From AE-B3B sp964543295 (lineage in GTDB: Bacteria; Aerophobota; Aerophobia; Aerophobales; AE-B3A), in the NCBI GenBank assembly GCA_964543295.1, contig CAZIXA010000001.1, forward strand, positions 124,001-188,000: a stretch of DNA of 64,000 nt, in the 5' to 3' direction. Below the pieces are notes generated by a model. That model was not told the origin of the DNA and did no database searches. It saw only the letters and a program-made list of their open reading frames with translations. Both the position numbers and the translations under genes were made by a program. Positions within the stretch are counted from its first letter, which is position 1; each line of letters opens with the position of its first letter. Below are positions 25,145 to 34,674 of the stretch, piece after piece.

Positions 25145-25561
25145 TCATTCCACAATTTTAATCTTAAATATGAGTTCTCTACCAGCTAAAGGGTGATTCA
25201 GATCTAAAGTTACCCTATTTTCTCCTATCTTCATAACTTGAGCTGACATCGTTTGCCCTTTCTGACTTTGTACGGATATCCTTTGTCCTACTTCCACCTT
25301 CTTTCCTTTTAACTTATTTTTGGTAACCTTCATTACTAGCTCTTCTTTCCTTTCTCCGAATGCTTTCTCTGGAGGAAGTGTAATCTCCTTTTCCTCATTT
25401 TTCTCCATACCTATAACCTCTTCATCAATCCCAGGTAGAATCTCACCAGCTCCTGCTGTAAACTCTACAGGTTTCTTACCTTCAGTAGTCGCAAAGACTT
25501 TTCCATTTTTTAGTTTGCCACTAAGATGTAGTTTTACCTCATCTCCCTTTTTTACTGGCAT
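25145..25561 (-). CDS. FKBP-type peptidyl-prolyl isomerase, SlyD-like
   Basis: A 138-residue protein. The FKBP half opens with GDEVKLHLSGKLKNGKVF and has LPGIDEEVIGMEKNEEKEI. The inserted-in-flap IF domain (about 65-115) has the LPPEKAFGERKEE and the LDLNHPLAGRELIFKIKI closing strand that define SlyD-type FKBPs. The His/Cys-rich metal tail of E. coli SlyD is absent. It is a cytoplasmic prolyl isomerase and chaperone. A promoter (TTGACA-N16-TATACA) lies about 195 bases upstream, which leaves a long leader. Confidence 0.92.
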   Translation of the reverse strand: MPVKKGDEVKLHLSGKLKNGKVFATTEGKKPVEFTAGAGEILPGIDEEVIGMEKNEEKEITLPPEKAFGERKEELVMKVTKNKLKGKKVEVGQRISVQSQKGQTMSAQVMKIGENRVTLDLNHPLAGRELIFKIKIVE

Positions 25562-25754
25562 GTTCCCTCCTTTTTGTTTTATTAAAATTTCTCTTTAAAC
25601 CCAATCTATTCCAAAAGTTTAGAGGTCGCGCATTTTCTATACCCTGCTATTTTGACATGGTTCAACTCTCTGCCTCTTTTAAAGTAAAATGGGTATCTTG
25701 GTTTTTGAGTCTGCTACTGATCAATTTTTTGATTGAGCGAATATTCTACTATTA

Positions 25755-25782
25755 TGTATAGCACATATCTTATCTTTGTCAA
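25755..25782 (-). promoter_or_regulatory. Candidate promoter of the slyD-like gene
   Basis: Minus strand TTGACA (25777-25782), 16 bases, TATACA (25755-25760). The transcript would have a leader of about 190 bases before the FKBP gene. I see no riboswitch-like fold in the leader by eye. Confidence 0.6.
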
Positions 25783-25873
25783 GTTTTTGTCCTGGACTTT
25801 CCTGCTGTAGCTGAAATTCTTGATAGAGTAGCTTCAGCTCATGGCTTATTATGGTTGAAAAGGTGGGGTTCTT

Positions 25874-25999
25874 TTGAAAAATAAACAAAGTAGAGGACTG
25901 TTAGAAGCAAAATGTGATGGTCTGCCAAATACGTTACCTGAGCTTTGCTCAAGATTAGTTAAATCTAGGTTGGTTTCTATTTTAGGGAAGATGGAGTGA
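25874..25999 (+). other. 41-codon protein-like frame in a 500-base gap
   Basis: The region 25562-26057 has no certain gene. A plus-strand frame from TTG 25874 to TGA 25997-25999 reads MKNKQSRGLLEAKCDGLPNT, then LPELCSRLVKSRLVSILGKM. It has no ribosome site and looks like a fragment of a larger gene, which I cannot name. Confidence 0.25.
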
Positions 26000-26057
26000 T
26001 AAATTCTATCGAGCTAGATCCAGTAATTATGGGCAAGAATTTAATAACCTCAAATAT

Positions 26058-26255
26058 TTATCGGTATCTTTTTTTCTCAAAGTGTTCTTCCAGTACTCCT
26101 CTTACTATAGCTCCCATGGTCTCAGGCAATTTCTGCTTTCCCTTAGCCCTTCTGGTAAGATTTTTAAGTTTATTTCTTTGAGCCAGCGTGATTAGCCTCA
26201 TTTGCATCTTGGCTGGTAGATAAATAGTTAATTTTCTCTCCGAAATATGTTGCAT
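26058..26255 (-). CDS. Ribbon-helix-helix regulator, paralogue 1
   Basis: A 65-residue protein from ATG 26255: ISERKLTIYLPAKMQMRLIT, then LAQRNKLKNL and LPETMGAIVRGVLEEHFEK. The strand RKLTIYLPAK and two helices give the RHH (CopG/MetJ) layout, with a basic linker of about 15 residues between the helices. It is one of three close paralogues (36992-37213 and 37761-37976). It has its own promoter at 26327-26354, and an AT-rich palindromic stretch overlaps the -10. The target is unknown; autoregulation is likely. Confidence 0.7.
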   Translation of the reverse strand: MQHISERKLTIYLPAKMQMRLITLAQRNKLKNLTRRAKGKQKLPETMGAIVRGVLEEHFEKKRYR

Positions 26256-26326
26256 GGAAGATTCCTTTCCGCTATCAGCGAAGGTTAAATAGCAATTTAT
26301 TTTAATGGAATAAATTGAATATTTTA

Positions 26327-26354
26327 TATATAGAATATTTTTTTTCTTTGTCAA
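26327..26354 (-). promoter_or_regulatory. Promoter of RHH paralogue 1
   Basis: Minus strand TTGACA (26349-26354), an A-rich 16-base spacer, TATATA (26327-26332). AATATT boxes flank the -10 on both sides. The layout is shared with the promoters of the two other RHH paralogues. Confidence 0.65.
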
Positions 26355-26661
26355 CCCTAGAATTGGAGATTTCCCCAAATTCTATCCAAAATGTCAATTT
26401 TTGTCATGCAAAAGTTCTTTTCTGTTTTCTGATCTTCTCAATTCCTCTTCAATAAACATCTCAGGGAAAAAGATATGAAATTTTGGCGATGTCCAATAAA
26501 TATGTGTATGTATTGACTTTATTAAAAAATTTTATATTTATTACCTTCTTAAGGAAGAGTGGAATCAGAGCAAGGAGGGGAAAAAGATCGCCGTAGTTTT
26601 GGTATGGCAAGTGGGTCAAAGATGAGAAAGAAAACGCAGGAGTATCATAAGGAGAAGGAGA

Positions 26662-28167
26662 ATGGCTGAAGAAAAGGTGAGCGAACAAATTACCTCTCAA
26701 GAACGAGAAAAAGGATTAAAGTATGTTCTCTATGATGGGATGATGTTTCAAACCATGTTCAATTTGTCCAGCGGAGCCTTTATAATCGCTTTTGCTTTAC
26801 TTTTGGGAGCATCTAACGTCATCATAGGGGTCTTGGCAGCAGCTCCTTTTTTGGGAAATATCTTCCAGATTCCTGCTGTGCTTGTAGTGGAAAAGTTCAG
26901 AAAACGCAAACTTATTGCCATTTTGGCCTCTATTGTTTCCCGGGCTTGGCTACCAGTATTTGCCTTGATACCCTTGCTTTTTACACAATTTGGACTTCCT
27001 CTTCTGATTATGGGTATTTTTCTTTCCGGAGTTGCTGCTGCTTTCTCTGCTTGTAGTTGGAGCTCCTGGATGAGAGACCTGATACCTGATGAAATCCGGG
27101 GTATATTTTTTTCCAAACGCCTGACGTGGAGTTTTGTCCTGGCAATGCCTTTATCTTTATTAGCCGGTCGACTTATTGATTTTTGGCAAGCCCAATTTCC
27201 TGCTCAGGCTGCTTTTGGTTACTCTATAGTATTTCTTATTGCCTTTGGATTTGGAATTGGCAGTATTTTGGCACTTCGAGCAACCCCGGAACCTGAAATG
27301 GAAAAGTCTCCTAAGAATGTTTCCCTTTGGGAAATAATAAGCTTCCCCTTTAGGGACGAAAATTTCAAGAGGATGCTACGGTTCACCATCTCCTGGGCTC
27401 TGGGTTTTAATTTTGCAGTTCCCTTCTTCACCGTTTACATGCTTACAAGAATTGGATTATCCTTAACTACTGTGATACTTTTCTCAGTAGTCACTCAGTT
27501 TTTTTATATTCTATTCCTTGGTATCTGGGGTCCGCTGACAGATAAATTCTCTAACAAATCAGTAATGCAGGTGAGTGGTATGCTTTTGCTTATTTGTATT
27601 ATTGCCTGGCCTTTCACTACCCTTCCGGAAATACACGTTGCTACTTTCCCACTTCTGACTCTCATCCATATCTTTTTAGGAGTTGCCGTAGCAGGAGTTT
27701 CTATCGCTTCCTTTAATATTGCCTTCAAATTAGCCCCCCGGGGTGATGCTACCAAATATCTGGCTGTTAACGGCGCTTTAGTTTCCGTGGGCATGGGAAT
27801 CGGTCCTATCCTGGGAGGACTGCTCGCCGATATATTAGCTTTGATGGAAATCTCTCTTACTTTCCGCTGGCTGAGCCCTGATGGAGGATGGACAGCCTAT
27901 CTTTTAAACTTTAAGGGATTGGATTTCCTCTTCTTTGCTGCCTTCGTCCTGGGATTTTATGCTCTCCATTGTCTATCCCTGGTTCGTGAGAAAGGGGAGG
28001 TGCCAAAGGGAGTAGTTTATCGGGAATTTATCAGTGGAACGCGAAAAGCGATTGGAAATCTTTCCAATGTAGGAACTCTGCACAGTCTTGTTTATTTTGC
28101 CATCCAGCTTCATAGACGGCGAAAAAATAAAAATAATCCCAAAAGGGGCTCTTTTGAATCAAGGTGA
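26662..28167 (+). CDS. MFS transporter, unknown substrate
   Basis: A 501-residue protein with about 12 membrane segments and the MFS layout: an N-terminal EKGLKYVLYDGMMFQTM, a FRKRKLIA loop between helices 2 and 3, a large central loop near 210-225 (EPEMEKSPKNVS), and LGPLTDKF-like WGPLTDKFSNK in the second half. It resembles MFS proteins found next to sugar genes. ATG 26662 has GGAGAAGGAG just upstream. A weak promoter (TTGACT 26513, N16, TATTTA) may drive it. It is the only plus-strand gene in this part and could move a sugar or a metabolite of the adjoining operon. Confidence 0.85.
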   Translation: MAEEKVSEQITSQEREKGLKYVLYDGMMFQTMFNLSSGAFIIAFALLLGASNVIIGVLAAAPFLGNIFQIPAVLVVEKFRKRKLIAILASIVSRAWLPVFALIPLLFTQFGLPLLIMGIFLSGVAAAFSACSWSSWMRDLIPDEIRGIFFSKRLTWSFVLAMPLSLLAGRLIDFWQAQFPAQAAFGYSIVFLIAFGFGIGSILALRATPEPEMEKSPKNVSLWEIISFPFRDENFKRMLRFTISWALGFNFAVPFFTVYMLTRIGLSLTTVILFSVVTQFFYILFLGIWGPLTDKFSNKSVMQVSGMLLLICIIAWPFTTLPEIHVATFPLLTLIHIFLGVAVAGVSIASFNIAFKLAPRGDATKYLAVNGALVSVGMGIGPILGGLLADILALMEISLTFRWLSPDGGWTAYLLNFKGLDFLFFAAFVLGFYALHCLSLVREKGEVPKGVVYREFISGTRKAIGNLSNVGTLHSLVYFAIQLHRRRKNKNNPKRGSFESR

Positions 28168-28225
28168 AGACCTATTATAGGTGCGCTAAAGTAAGTTTGG
28201 CTTTAAAGTTTTTGAATGTAGGAGG

Positions 28226-29095
28226 CTATTTTAAAAGAGCTTCAACATCCTCCAGTTTACCCTTGAAAGGTCCTCTTTTCTCCAACTTAATCGTAGTAAG
28301 AGCTGTAGCAAAGTAAAGCGCTTCAGGAGCTGATAAACTCAGGCGTTTGCCTATATAAGCTGCCATACAGGTGTCACCTCGTCCAGTGCGGCCCTTTAAA
28401 GATTTCAGAGTAAAAGGAGCCTGATAAAAATTTTCCTGGGCAAACAAAACTGCGCCATCTTTGTGAGTTATTAAAACCTCTGAAGGGCCGAGTTTGGCAA
28501 GAGCTTTGGCAGCAGATTTTATCTCAGAGCTGCCTGTCAGTATTTCAGCTTCAGCCTTATCTGCCTTCAGATATTTAACATAAGGTAACGCCAGCTCTTT
28601 TTCTTCCCAATCCTTGACAGCAAGTCGACTGCCTTCTCTTACCCTTACGAATCCCTGAGCATCCAAAGAAAGATCAGCTTTCTGTGAGAGACTTCTCACC
28701 AAATCAAGAGATACCTCTTCTCTCATCAGTGAACCAATATGAATTATCTTAGCCTCAATATCGGGAAAATCCTCCTCAGTAAAAAGGCCGGCAAATCCAA
28801 GCAGGTAATGTTCCCTTCTATCTGGTTTTTTGGTGGAGTATATATTTTTTATTCCCGTAGTTTGTGAACTTTCCTCAACAAATACAGGGATACCTTCCTT
28901 TTCAAAAATAGCCAGCTTAGAGAGATCTTCTCTGGCAACTTTAGTCACCACAGCTACATTAATTCCCATCAGTTTAAGAGGGAAAGTTCCATAGTAAACA
29001 ACCCCACCAGGTACATTTTTTTCCTCTCCATCCACAACATTTCTATCTTTAGAGAAGTGTCCCACCAGAACCACGTCAAACTTTCGAGAAATCAT
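28226..29095 (-). CDS. PfkB-family carbohydrate kinase
   Basis: A 289-residue ribokinase-like protein. It opens FDVVLVGHFSKDRN with VPGGVVYYG, the sugar-binding start of PfkB proteins. The C-terminal anion-hole/catalytic motif is GRTGRGDTCMAAYIG, where Arg replaces the usual Ala of GAGD but the catalytic Asp remains. The protein is on the short side for the family. It could phosphorylate the sugar imported by the ABC operon upstream on the same strand, or be an inositol- or fructose-type kinase. It is separated from the aminotransferase gene by 86 bases. Confidence 0.85.
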   Translation of the reverse strand: MISRKFDVVLVGHFSKDRNVVDGEEKNVPGGVVYYGTFPLKLMGINVAVVTKVAREDLSKLAIFEKEGIPVFVEESSQTTGIKNIYSTKKPDRREHYLLGFAGLFTEEDFPDIEAKIIHIGSLMREEVSLDLVRSLSQKADLSLDAQGFVRVREGSRLAVKDWEEKELALPYVKYLKADKAEAEILTGSSEIKSAAKALAKLGPSEVLITHKDGAVLFAQENFYQAPFTLKSLKGRTGRGDTCMAAYIGKRLSLSAPEALYFATALTTIKLEKRGPFKGKLEDVEALLK

Positions 29096-29181
29096 AATTA
29101 GCGCAACCTCCTTCCTTCAATAGATTCTTGAGTTTATGAAGAATCTTTTTATATTGGTGATCTTCTTACTTGTCAAAGTTC

Positions 29182-30453
29182 TTATATATTTGGTTGAGCC
29201 CCCCCATATCTTTGGATTTTCTGGATTGCCTCTACAATGCTATCCATGTCTTCTTTTGTTCCCAAAAGGACTGACTGAGGAATCCAGACCCCCTCCTGCC
29301 TGCAGGCTTTTTCAGTAATCGGACAATGGACACCAGATAAATACTCATAATATTGATTTATACGGCTTGGGCCAAAGATCTTTTGAAACTTTCGCATCCT
29401 TATCGTCTTTCTAATAAATTCCTGCCCGTATAAGGATACATAGCCTGTTGAGCAAGGAATTCCCTCCGCCTGTAGTGCTTTTACAAAGATATCCCTGGGC
29501 AGTCCACCAAATGCGTCCGCACTGTACCGAAAAATATAAAGATGATAGGCATGGCGGGTAACCAACTCAGGAGCCGATAAAGGACTGATGCCCGGAATCT
29601 GGGATAGCTTCTTTGAGAGATAGGCTGCGTTATCGGACCTGCGTGCCATCTGATCCGGGACACGCTCTATCTGAGCCAGAAGGACAGCAGCCTGAAATTC
29701 GCTCATCCGACGGTTAGTCCCAGGATAGGGATGAAAATACCACATCCCTGCCCGCAGTCGACCACAGGTATGATAATAAAAGCAGCTATCTATCAGGGCA
29801 GAATCGTTGCTTATGATAGCACCTCCCTCCCCGGCAGAGATGTTTTTGCTTACCTGAAAGCTGAAGCAACCCAATTTTCCGATATTTCCCACCTTTTGCC
29901 CATTCCACTCTGCCAGGTGAGCCTGACAAGCATCCTCGATAACAGTTAAGTTGTGTTTGGAGGCGATATCCATTATTGCCTCCATATCGCAAGGCATCCC
30001 AGCTAGATGAACTGGTAGAATAGCTTTTGTATTGGGGCTAATTTGCTCTTCGATTAACCGAGGGTCCATACAATAAGTATCTGGATGAATGTCGATAAAT
30101 ATGGGAAGGGCATTGACCAATAGCACGCTCATAACCGTGGACATAAAGGTATAAGGAGGAACCAATACCTCGTCACCTGCCCCCACGCCAGCTACAGTGA
30201 GAGCAATTTCCAAAGCTGTGGATCCGTTCGTAACCATAAGAGATTTCTCAACTCCGCATAACTCTGCGAAGCGCCGTTCAAATTTGGATACCATGGATCC
30301 CTCATGTCTTTCCCACTTCCTGCTCCGCAGCACCTGCAGAAGATTTTCCTCTTCTCTCTTACCAAACTGCGGCCAGGAAGGAAAGGAACTGCTCCTCACA
30401 GGGGAGCCGTCCAATATAGCTAATTTACTCCTGGCGTCATTTTTCCTATTCAT
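29182..30453 (-). CDS. DegT/DnrJ/EryC1-type aminotransferase 1
   Basis: A 423-residue fold-type I PLP enzyme. MVTNGSTALEIAL near residue 73 holds the PLP phosphate, VIEDACQAH at 171 gives the pyridine-N Asp, and CFSFQVSKN places the Schiff-base Lys at about K203, followed by the GEGG loop. The family makes or consumes amino sugars by transamination of keto-sugars, usually with glutamate, and is also related to AHBA synthase. It lies 81 bases downstream of a Gfo/Idh dehydrogenase; that pairing (NAD-linked keto-sugar formation then transamination) is known in kanosamine-type pathways. A second DegT gene is at 32522-33805. Confidence 0.9.
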   Translation of the reverse strand: MNRKNDARSKLAILDGSPVRSSSFPSWPQFGKREEENLLQVLRSRKWERHEGSMVSKFERRFAELCGVEKSLMVTNGSTALEIALTVAGVGAGDEVLVPPYTFMSTVMSVLLVNALPIFIDIHPDTYCMDPRLIEEQISPNTKAILPVHLAGMPCDMEAIMDIASKHNLTVIEDACQAHLAEWNGQKVGNIGKLGCFSFQVSKNISAGEGGAIISNDSALIDSCFYYHTCGRLRAGMWYFHPYPGTNRRMSEFQAAVLLAQIERVPDQMARRSDNAAYLSKKLSQIPGISPLSAPELVTRHAYHLYIFRYSADAFGGLPRDIFVKALQAEGIPCSTGYVSLYGQEFIRKTIRMRKFQKIFGPSRINQYYEYLSGVHCPITEKACRQEGVWIPQSVLLGTKEDMDSIVEAIQKIQRYGGAQPNI

Positions 30454-30534
30454 CTACCTTATCTCCTCTCCAAATGCAAAATTTACCCAACCAGGTATAG
30501 GATTGTTTCAAAAGACTATCCCAAGTTTAGCTTG

Positions 30535-31572
30535 TTATAGTTTGACAGCCTCGCCGGTAGTTAGGGATTTGTCAGCCGCCAAACAAATTCGTACCGCCTC
30601 TCTACCATCCTTGCCAGTGGCCGGGATGGATGCCTCTTCTTGAACTGCCTTTACAATTTGGTTAATCTCAGCTTTCAAGTCAAAGGTTTCCCCAGCTGGT
30701 CTTTCAATAGCAACCTTATGTTTAACCTTATTCTGACCATGCTCCAGCCAAAATTTTGCCCCAAGGAACTTTTCCTCAGCTTCTTCCCAATGAGCCCATA
30801 TCGCACCCCCATCCCCTGCGACCTTCGTTATAATATAATGTCCATATCCTGCCATACTGTAGGAGAGAACACCGTAACCACCATCGGAGAACCTAATAAT
30901 ACTTGAGAAATTATCCACGAGAGCTTTTTCTGATGAGGAATTAGCTGAAGAGTAAATAGACTGTGGTTCTTCTGTTCCCTCGAAGTACCATCGAATAAGA
31001 TCAAAATAGTGAATAGGAGCATCTAACATCCAACTGCCAACTTGATCCTTGTTAAGGCGCCATCTTCCTGAACCTACAGAGGGAGCAGAACGAAAAATCT
31101 CCACATTTGCAGCCCTAACAGTGCCAATCTTTCCTTCCTGAATTAATTTCTTCACTCTTCCCCAGAGGGAGGAGAATCGCAGTTCAAACCCAATGGCCAA
31201 AAATGGCCTTTTATCTTGATGGTGAGTTTCTTGAGCGAATCTCAAAATTGAATCGCAATCCTCTACTGTGAGAGCCATAGGTTTTTCCAGTAAAACATTA
31301 TTTCCCACTCGAAGAGCAGATATTGCTGCCTCATGATGTAGATAATTGGGTAAGAGGATATCTACAACATCCAGGTCTTCCTTTTTTATCAATTCATTAT
31401 AATCTGAGTAAGCCTTAGCCCCAAAATCTCTTGTGGCTATGTTACGCTTCTCTTCATTGGTGTCAGCCACTGCTACCAGATGAGCACCTGGTATCTCCTT
31501 GATAAAACGGGCATGCCATCTTGCCCATTCACCAAAACCGAGCAGTCCAAACTTCACTTGCTTCATTCTCAC
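30535..31572 (-). CDS. Gfo/Idh/MocA-family sugar dehydrogenase
   Basis: A 345-residue NAD(P)-dependent oxidoreductase. The Rossmann start is KFGLLGFGEWARWHARF, and VVDILLPNYLHHEAAISALR leads to the VLLEKPMALTVEDC motif with the conserved catalytic-region EKP lysine. The second domain carries a GSWMLDAPIHYFDLIRWYF signature with the usual catalytic Asp-x-x-x-His (D-x-P-I-H-Y-F-D). It oxidises a sugar or cyclitol hydroxyl to a ketone or the reverse. Placed between two aminotransferases and the acetyltransferase, it is a good candidate to supply or consume the 3-keto-sugar for DegT enzymes (inference). Confidence 0.9.
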   Translation of the reverse strand: MRMKQVKFGLLGFGEWARWHARFIKEIPGAHLVAVADTNEEKRNIATRDFGAKAYSDYNELIKKEDLDVVDILLPNYLHHEAAISALRVGNNVLLEKPMALTVEDCDSILRFAQETHHQDKRPFLAIGFELRFSSLWGRVKKLIQEGKIGTVRAANVEIFRSAPSVGSGRWRLNKDQVGSWMLDAPIHYFDLIRWYFEGTEEPQSIYSSANSSSEKALVDNFSSIIRFSDGGYGVLSYSMAGYGHYIITKVAGDGGAIWAHWEEAEEKFLGAKFWLEHGQNKVKHKVAIERPAGETFDLKAEINQIVKAVQEEASIPATGKDGREAVRICLAADKSLTTGEAVKL

Positions 31573-31620
31573 CAGATCCCCTTATCTCAAATCTGCAAAA
31601 CATGTGTATTTACCTCAGAT

Positions 31621-32481
31621 CTAGCTCTGTAGTGATACTAAAGTGCGTTTCTTTTTCTGAAGGTCCTTGCGTAATAACGGGCGGATAACTTTCCTTTTCT
31701 CATTGCACGAATAGCAGTCCGGATCATCACACAAAAGAACTCCAGGGTCCTCTCTCAACAAGGACGATGCTGTGTCGATAATATCCTGAGATTTCATCAG
31801 TTGACAGTGGGCTTGACCTACTTTTCCGTATCGGATCTCTCCCTTATCTCGCATGAGAGGTTCCAGTTTCCAAAAACCCTCACTACAGGTGGGATATGGA
31901 GCAAGGTCAACTTTTATCTTTTCTCCGTTGTTGGGAGTCTTAACCACGGCCTGCTCGGGAAAATCGGGTGAATCCTTGACCGTGTAAAGATAGGGAAGTT
32001 CTGCATAGACCTCAGCTGTATGTATTGTGGTGTTAACTGTATGTTCTACTCCTAGTAGTAGAACATAGCCACCTTGCTTTGCCAGCTTATCTATAGGACT
32101 TCCTTTCCCTACTGATCCTGCTTGCAGGTGTCCACTTACCACTTCTTTAGTTTTTTCTCCTAAAACACCCACCGAATGTCGAGGATGGCAGCTTCTCACT
32201 GACTCTTCTCTTAAACGGAGCGTTCCCGTTATCAGGCCCATTTGTGAAGGTGTGTTTTCAGGGTTAAAAAAAGGGGTAAAGTTTGTGAAAGTAAACGTGG
32301 GTACCATCAAGAGGCCACTTTCTCCTATAACTTCCATAGCAGCATCAATAACCGTATCCGCTCCTCCCTTAACATATCCCAAGCTCTTTAAGGAACTGTG
32401 CATGAGGACCCAGTCGCCTTCTTTTAACCCTAAGTTTCGAAGGTCTTTTTTAATTCTATTTTTTGTAACTCTCATACGCAT
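31621..32481 (-). CDS. AAC(3)-family (YokD-like) N-acetyltransferase
   Basis: A 286-residue protein of the aminoglycoside 3-N-acetyltransferase fold: GDWVLMHSSLKSLGYVKGGA near residue 20, LMVPTFTFTNFTPFFNP around 60, RHSVGVLG and GSPIDKLAKQGGYVLLLGVEHTVNTTIH around 125-160. These are the acetyl-CoA and catalytic-histidine regions of AAC(3)/YokD proteins. The C-terminus has a Cys-rich DDPDCYSCNEKRK stretch that could bind metal and is not part of the classic enzyme. Within this sugar operon an amino-sugar substrate is more plausible than antibiotic resistance (inference). Confidence 0.87.
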   Translation of the reverse strand: MRMRVTKNRIKKDLRNLGLKEGDWVLMHSSLKSLGYVKGGADTVIDAAMEVIGESGLLMVPTFTFTNFTPFFNPENTPSQMGLITGTLRLREESVRSCHPRHSVGVLGEKTKEVVSGHLQAGSVGKGSPIDKLAKQGGYVLLLGVEHTVNTTIHTAEVYAELPYLYTVKDSPDFPEQAVVKTPNNGEKIKVDLAPYPTCSEGFWKLEPLMRDKGEIRYGKVGQAHCQLMKSQDIIDTASSLLREDPGVLLCDDPDCYSCNEKRKVIRPLLRKDLQKKKRTLVSLQS

Positions 32482-32521
32482 TGTATTTCCCTCCCTTTTT
32501 TAGAATTCGGGAACATCTATG

Positions 32522-33805
32522 CTATACTTTCTCCAAAACCTCCTCTAAATTACCAAACACTTTATGAAATGCCTCTGCATAGTATTTCATTAACTCCAAC
32601 TTCTGAGCATAAATTGGGTGTGGCTCGGAGCAGATAACAAACGAGCCATTAAGCAGTTTAACAGTCTCAGGGTAATCCTGAATGTCATATTTGATCTCCT
32701 TGTTATAGTAAGGACAGCTCCAGGGACAGCCTTTACCGTAACCCTCTTTCAGCTGGAAAAGCGTCTGGCCAGGCACAGGAAAAGATTGCCATAATACTGC
32801 ATCTACCCCTTCTGCCTGCAGGGCCCTCGTTACTTTATTTCTGAATTTGGAAGCTTCGATGTCTATGCCTAACTCAGAAGGATCAAGTCTTACCCTATAC
32901 TTATGATAAACAGTAGTTCTATCTTCAGGAACAAAGGGCGCAGTTACCCCTTTGATGTCGACTAAATACTTTGATAAAAACTCAGCATTTTTTTGAGCGC
33001 GAGCATTGTATTCATCAAGCCTTTTTAGCTGGCTTCTAGCAAAAGCAGCTGGCATTCCAAAGGTCCTGTACATCCATCCCATTCCGTAAGCATTATATTT
33101 TCTCTTTTCCCCAGGCTTGATTTCCTCTCCAAACATCCGCAACATATTAGCCGCATCTCTGTATTCTTTGTTATCGGTGAGGAGCAATCCTCCTTCAATT
33201 CCGGGAAGATTCTTGGTTACATTCAAACTGAAGGCAGCCATATCACCGAAATTTCCTACTTTTTTTCCGTGGTATGTTGCTCCAGGAGCCTGACAGGCAT
33301 CTTCTATAACTATGAGGTTGTGCTTTTTAGCAATCTGGTTAATTTCATCCATATCTGCCGGCAGTCCGTGAATGTGAACAGGTATAATGGCCTTGGTCTT
33401 TGGGCTAATCTTTTCCTCAATTTTCTCAGGATTGATGTTAAAAGTCCTGGGATTGATATCAACAAACACAGGTACGGCGTTATGATGAAGAACGGCCGTT
33501 GCTGAGGACAAAAATGTAAATGATGAGGTAATTACCTCATCACCTGGACCAACGCCTGCAGCTGCTATAGCCATATGTAAGGCGGCGGTCCCACTATTTG
33601 TAGCAATACAGTATCTTGTCCCAACATAATTGCCGAAATCCTGCTCCAAAGCAATTACTTCGGGAACATAAGGCCCATGGAGTACCTCTTCATCAAGAGT
33701 TTTTACCACAGTGTCTTTGTCGTGTTGGGTTACTATGGGCCATTTTTTCTTTAACCCGTCCGGTACCGTTTTTTTTCCACCGCTAATAGCCAAGGTTCCT
33801 CTCAT
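32522..33805 (-). CDS. DegT/DnrJ/EryC1-type aminotransferase 2
   Basis: A 427-residue PLP enzyme, paralogous to 29182-30453. Visible are TNSGTAALHMAIAAAGVGPG near residue 69, VIEDACQAPGA near 167, and AAFSLNVTKNLPGIEGG with Lys at about 198. It has an inserted Cys-containing segment near residue 345 (GCPWSCPYYNKEI), absent from copy 1. Two different DegT enzymes in one cluster suggest either two amination sites on one sugar or one synthetic and one catabolic direction. It is separated by 35 bases from the permease gene and by 40 from the AAC(3)-like gene, consistent with one operon. Confidence 0.9.
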   Translation of the reverse strand: MRGTLAISGGKKTVPDGLKKKWPIVTQHDKDTVVKTLDEEVLHGPYVPEVIALEQDFGNYVGTRYCIATNSGTAALHMAIAAAGVGPGDEVITSSFTFLSSATAVLHHNAVPVFVDINPRTFNINPEKIEEKISPKTKAIIPVHIHGLPADMDEINQIAKKHNLIVIEDACQAPGATYHGKKVGNFGDMAAFSLNVTKNLPGIEGGLLLTDNKEYRDAANMLRMFGEEIKPGEKRKYNAYGMGWMYRTFGMPAAFARSQLKRLDEYNARAQKNAEFLSKYLVDIKGVTAPFVPEDRTTVYHKYRVRLDPSELGIDIEASKFRNKVTRALQAEGVDAVLWQSFPVPGQTLFQLKEGYGKGCPWSCPYYNKEIKYDIQDYPETVKLLNGSFVICSEPHPIYAQKLELMKYYAEAFHKVFGNLEEVLEKV

Positions 33806-33840
33806 ACGAATATCCTCCTTTTATTCTTTTATTTTTTTCT

Positions 33841-34674
33841 TTAATCAACTGCTCCACTGGTTATCCCGGAAATGACGTAGCGCTGCACAAAGATAAACAC
33901 AACCAATAAAGGAAGAACAGTAAGAGTAGTTATTGCCATAATACCATTCCAGTTGATGCTGTATTGACCAAAAAGCTCGGCAAGCCCTACCGTGATAGGA
34001 GCTCTCTCTGGCCCTTTGGTGAGAATCAAGGCAAAGAGAAACTCGTTCCAGGCTCTTATGAAGGCGAGCATCCCGGTTCCAATAACCCCGGCCCGAGCCA
34101 AAGGTGCTACAATGAGCAAGAGCACTTTAGCTTGGCTGCATCCATCTATAAGAGCCGCCTCTTCTATAGCTACGGGAATTGAGTCAAAATAGCTTTTAAG
34201 CAGCCAGATAACCAGGGGAAGAGCAAAAGTGGTATCTATCATTACTAATGCAAGATAGGTATTATATAAACCCAACTGTTTTGATAGATTGAAATAGGGA
34301 ACCATCAGGACCGCTCCGGGAAACATTTGTGCAGCTAAGATTCCTAAAAGGAGAACTCGTTTTGCCGGAAGCCTGAACCGGGAAAATCCATAACCGGCCA
34401 GGCCCCCGAGAATCACACAGAGAAAAGTTGAGCAAATGGAGATGAAGTACCCATTAAAGAAATAGTGCAAGTATTTTTCTCGGGAAAAGATTGAGATGTA
34501 CGGTTTAACAGTCCAGCTATGTGGCAATATACTTGGCGGATAGACAAATATCTCCCGAATAGGCTTAAAAGAAGTTAATATGGCAAATATAGCTGGAAAG
34601 AGAATGAGAAAAGTAATTACAATTGCTGAAGTATACAAAGGAAAGTATCTAAATTTACTTCTTTTCCCTCTCAT
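33841..34674 (-). CDS. ABC sugar permease, MalG-like
   Basis: A 277-residue inner-membrane protein with six membrane segments. The EAA loop is clear: EEAALIDGCSQAKVLLLIVAPLA near residue 190, with the conserved Gly. The N-terminus is MRGKRSKFRYFPLY. It is the second subunit of a CUT1-type importer with the upstream MalF-like gene, which it overlaps by four bases. No ATPase is encoded in the operon; a shared MalK-type ATPase such as 42667-43773 is the likely motor. Confidence 0.92.
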   Translation of the reverse strand: MRGKRSKFRYFPLYTSAIVITFLILFPAIFAILTSFKPIREIFVYPPSILPHSWTVKPYISIFSREKYLHYFFNGYFISICSTFLCVILGGLAGYGFSRFRLPAKRVLLLGILAAQMFPGAVLMVPYFNLSKQLGLYNTYLALVMIDTTFALPLVIWLLKSYFDSIPVAIEEAALIDGCSQAKVLLLIVAPLARAGVIGTGMLAFIRAWNEFLFALILTKGPERAPITVGLAELFGQYSINWNGIMAITTLTVLPLLVVFIFVQRYVISGITSGAVD

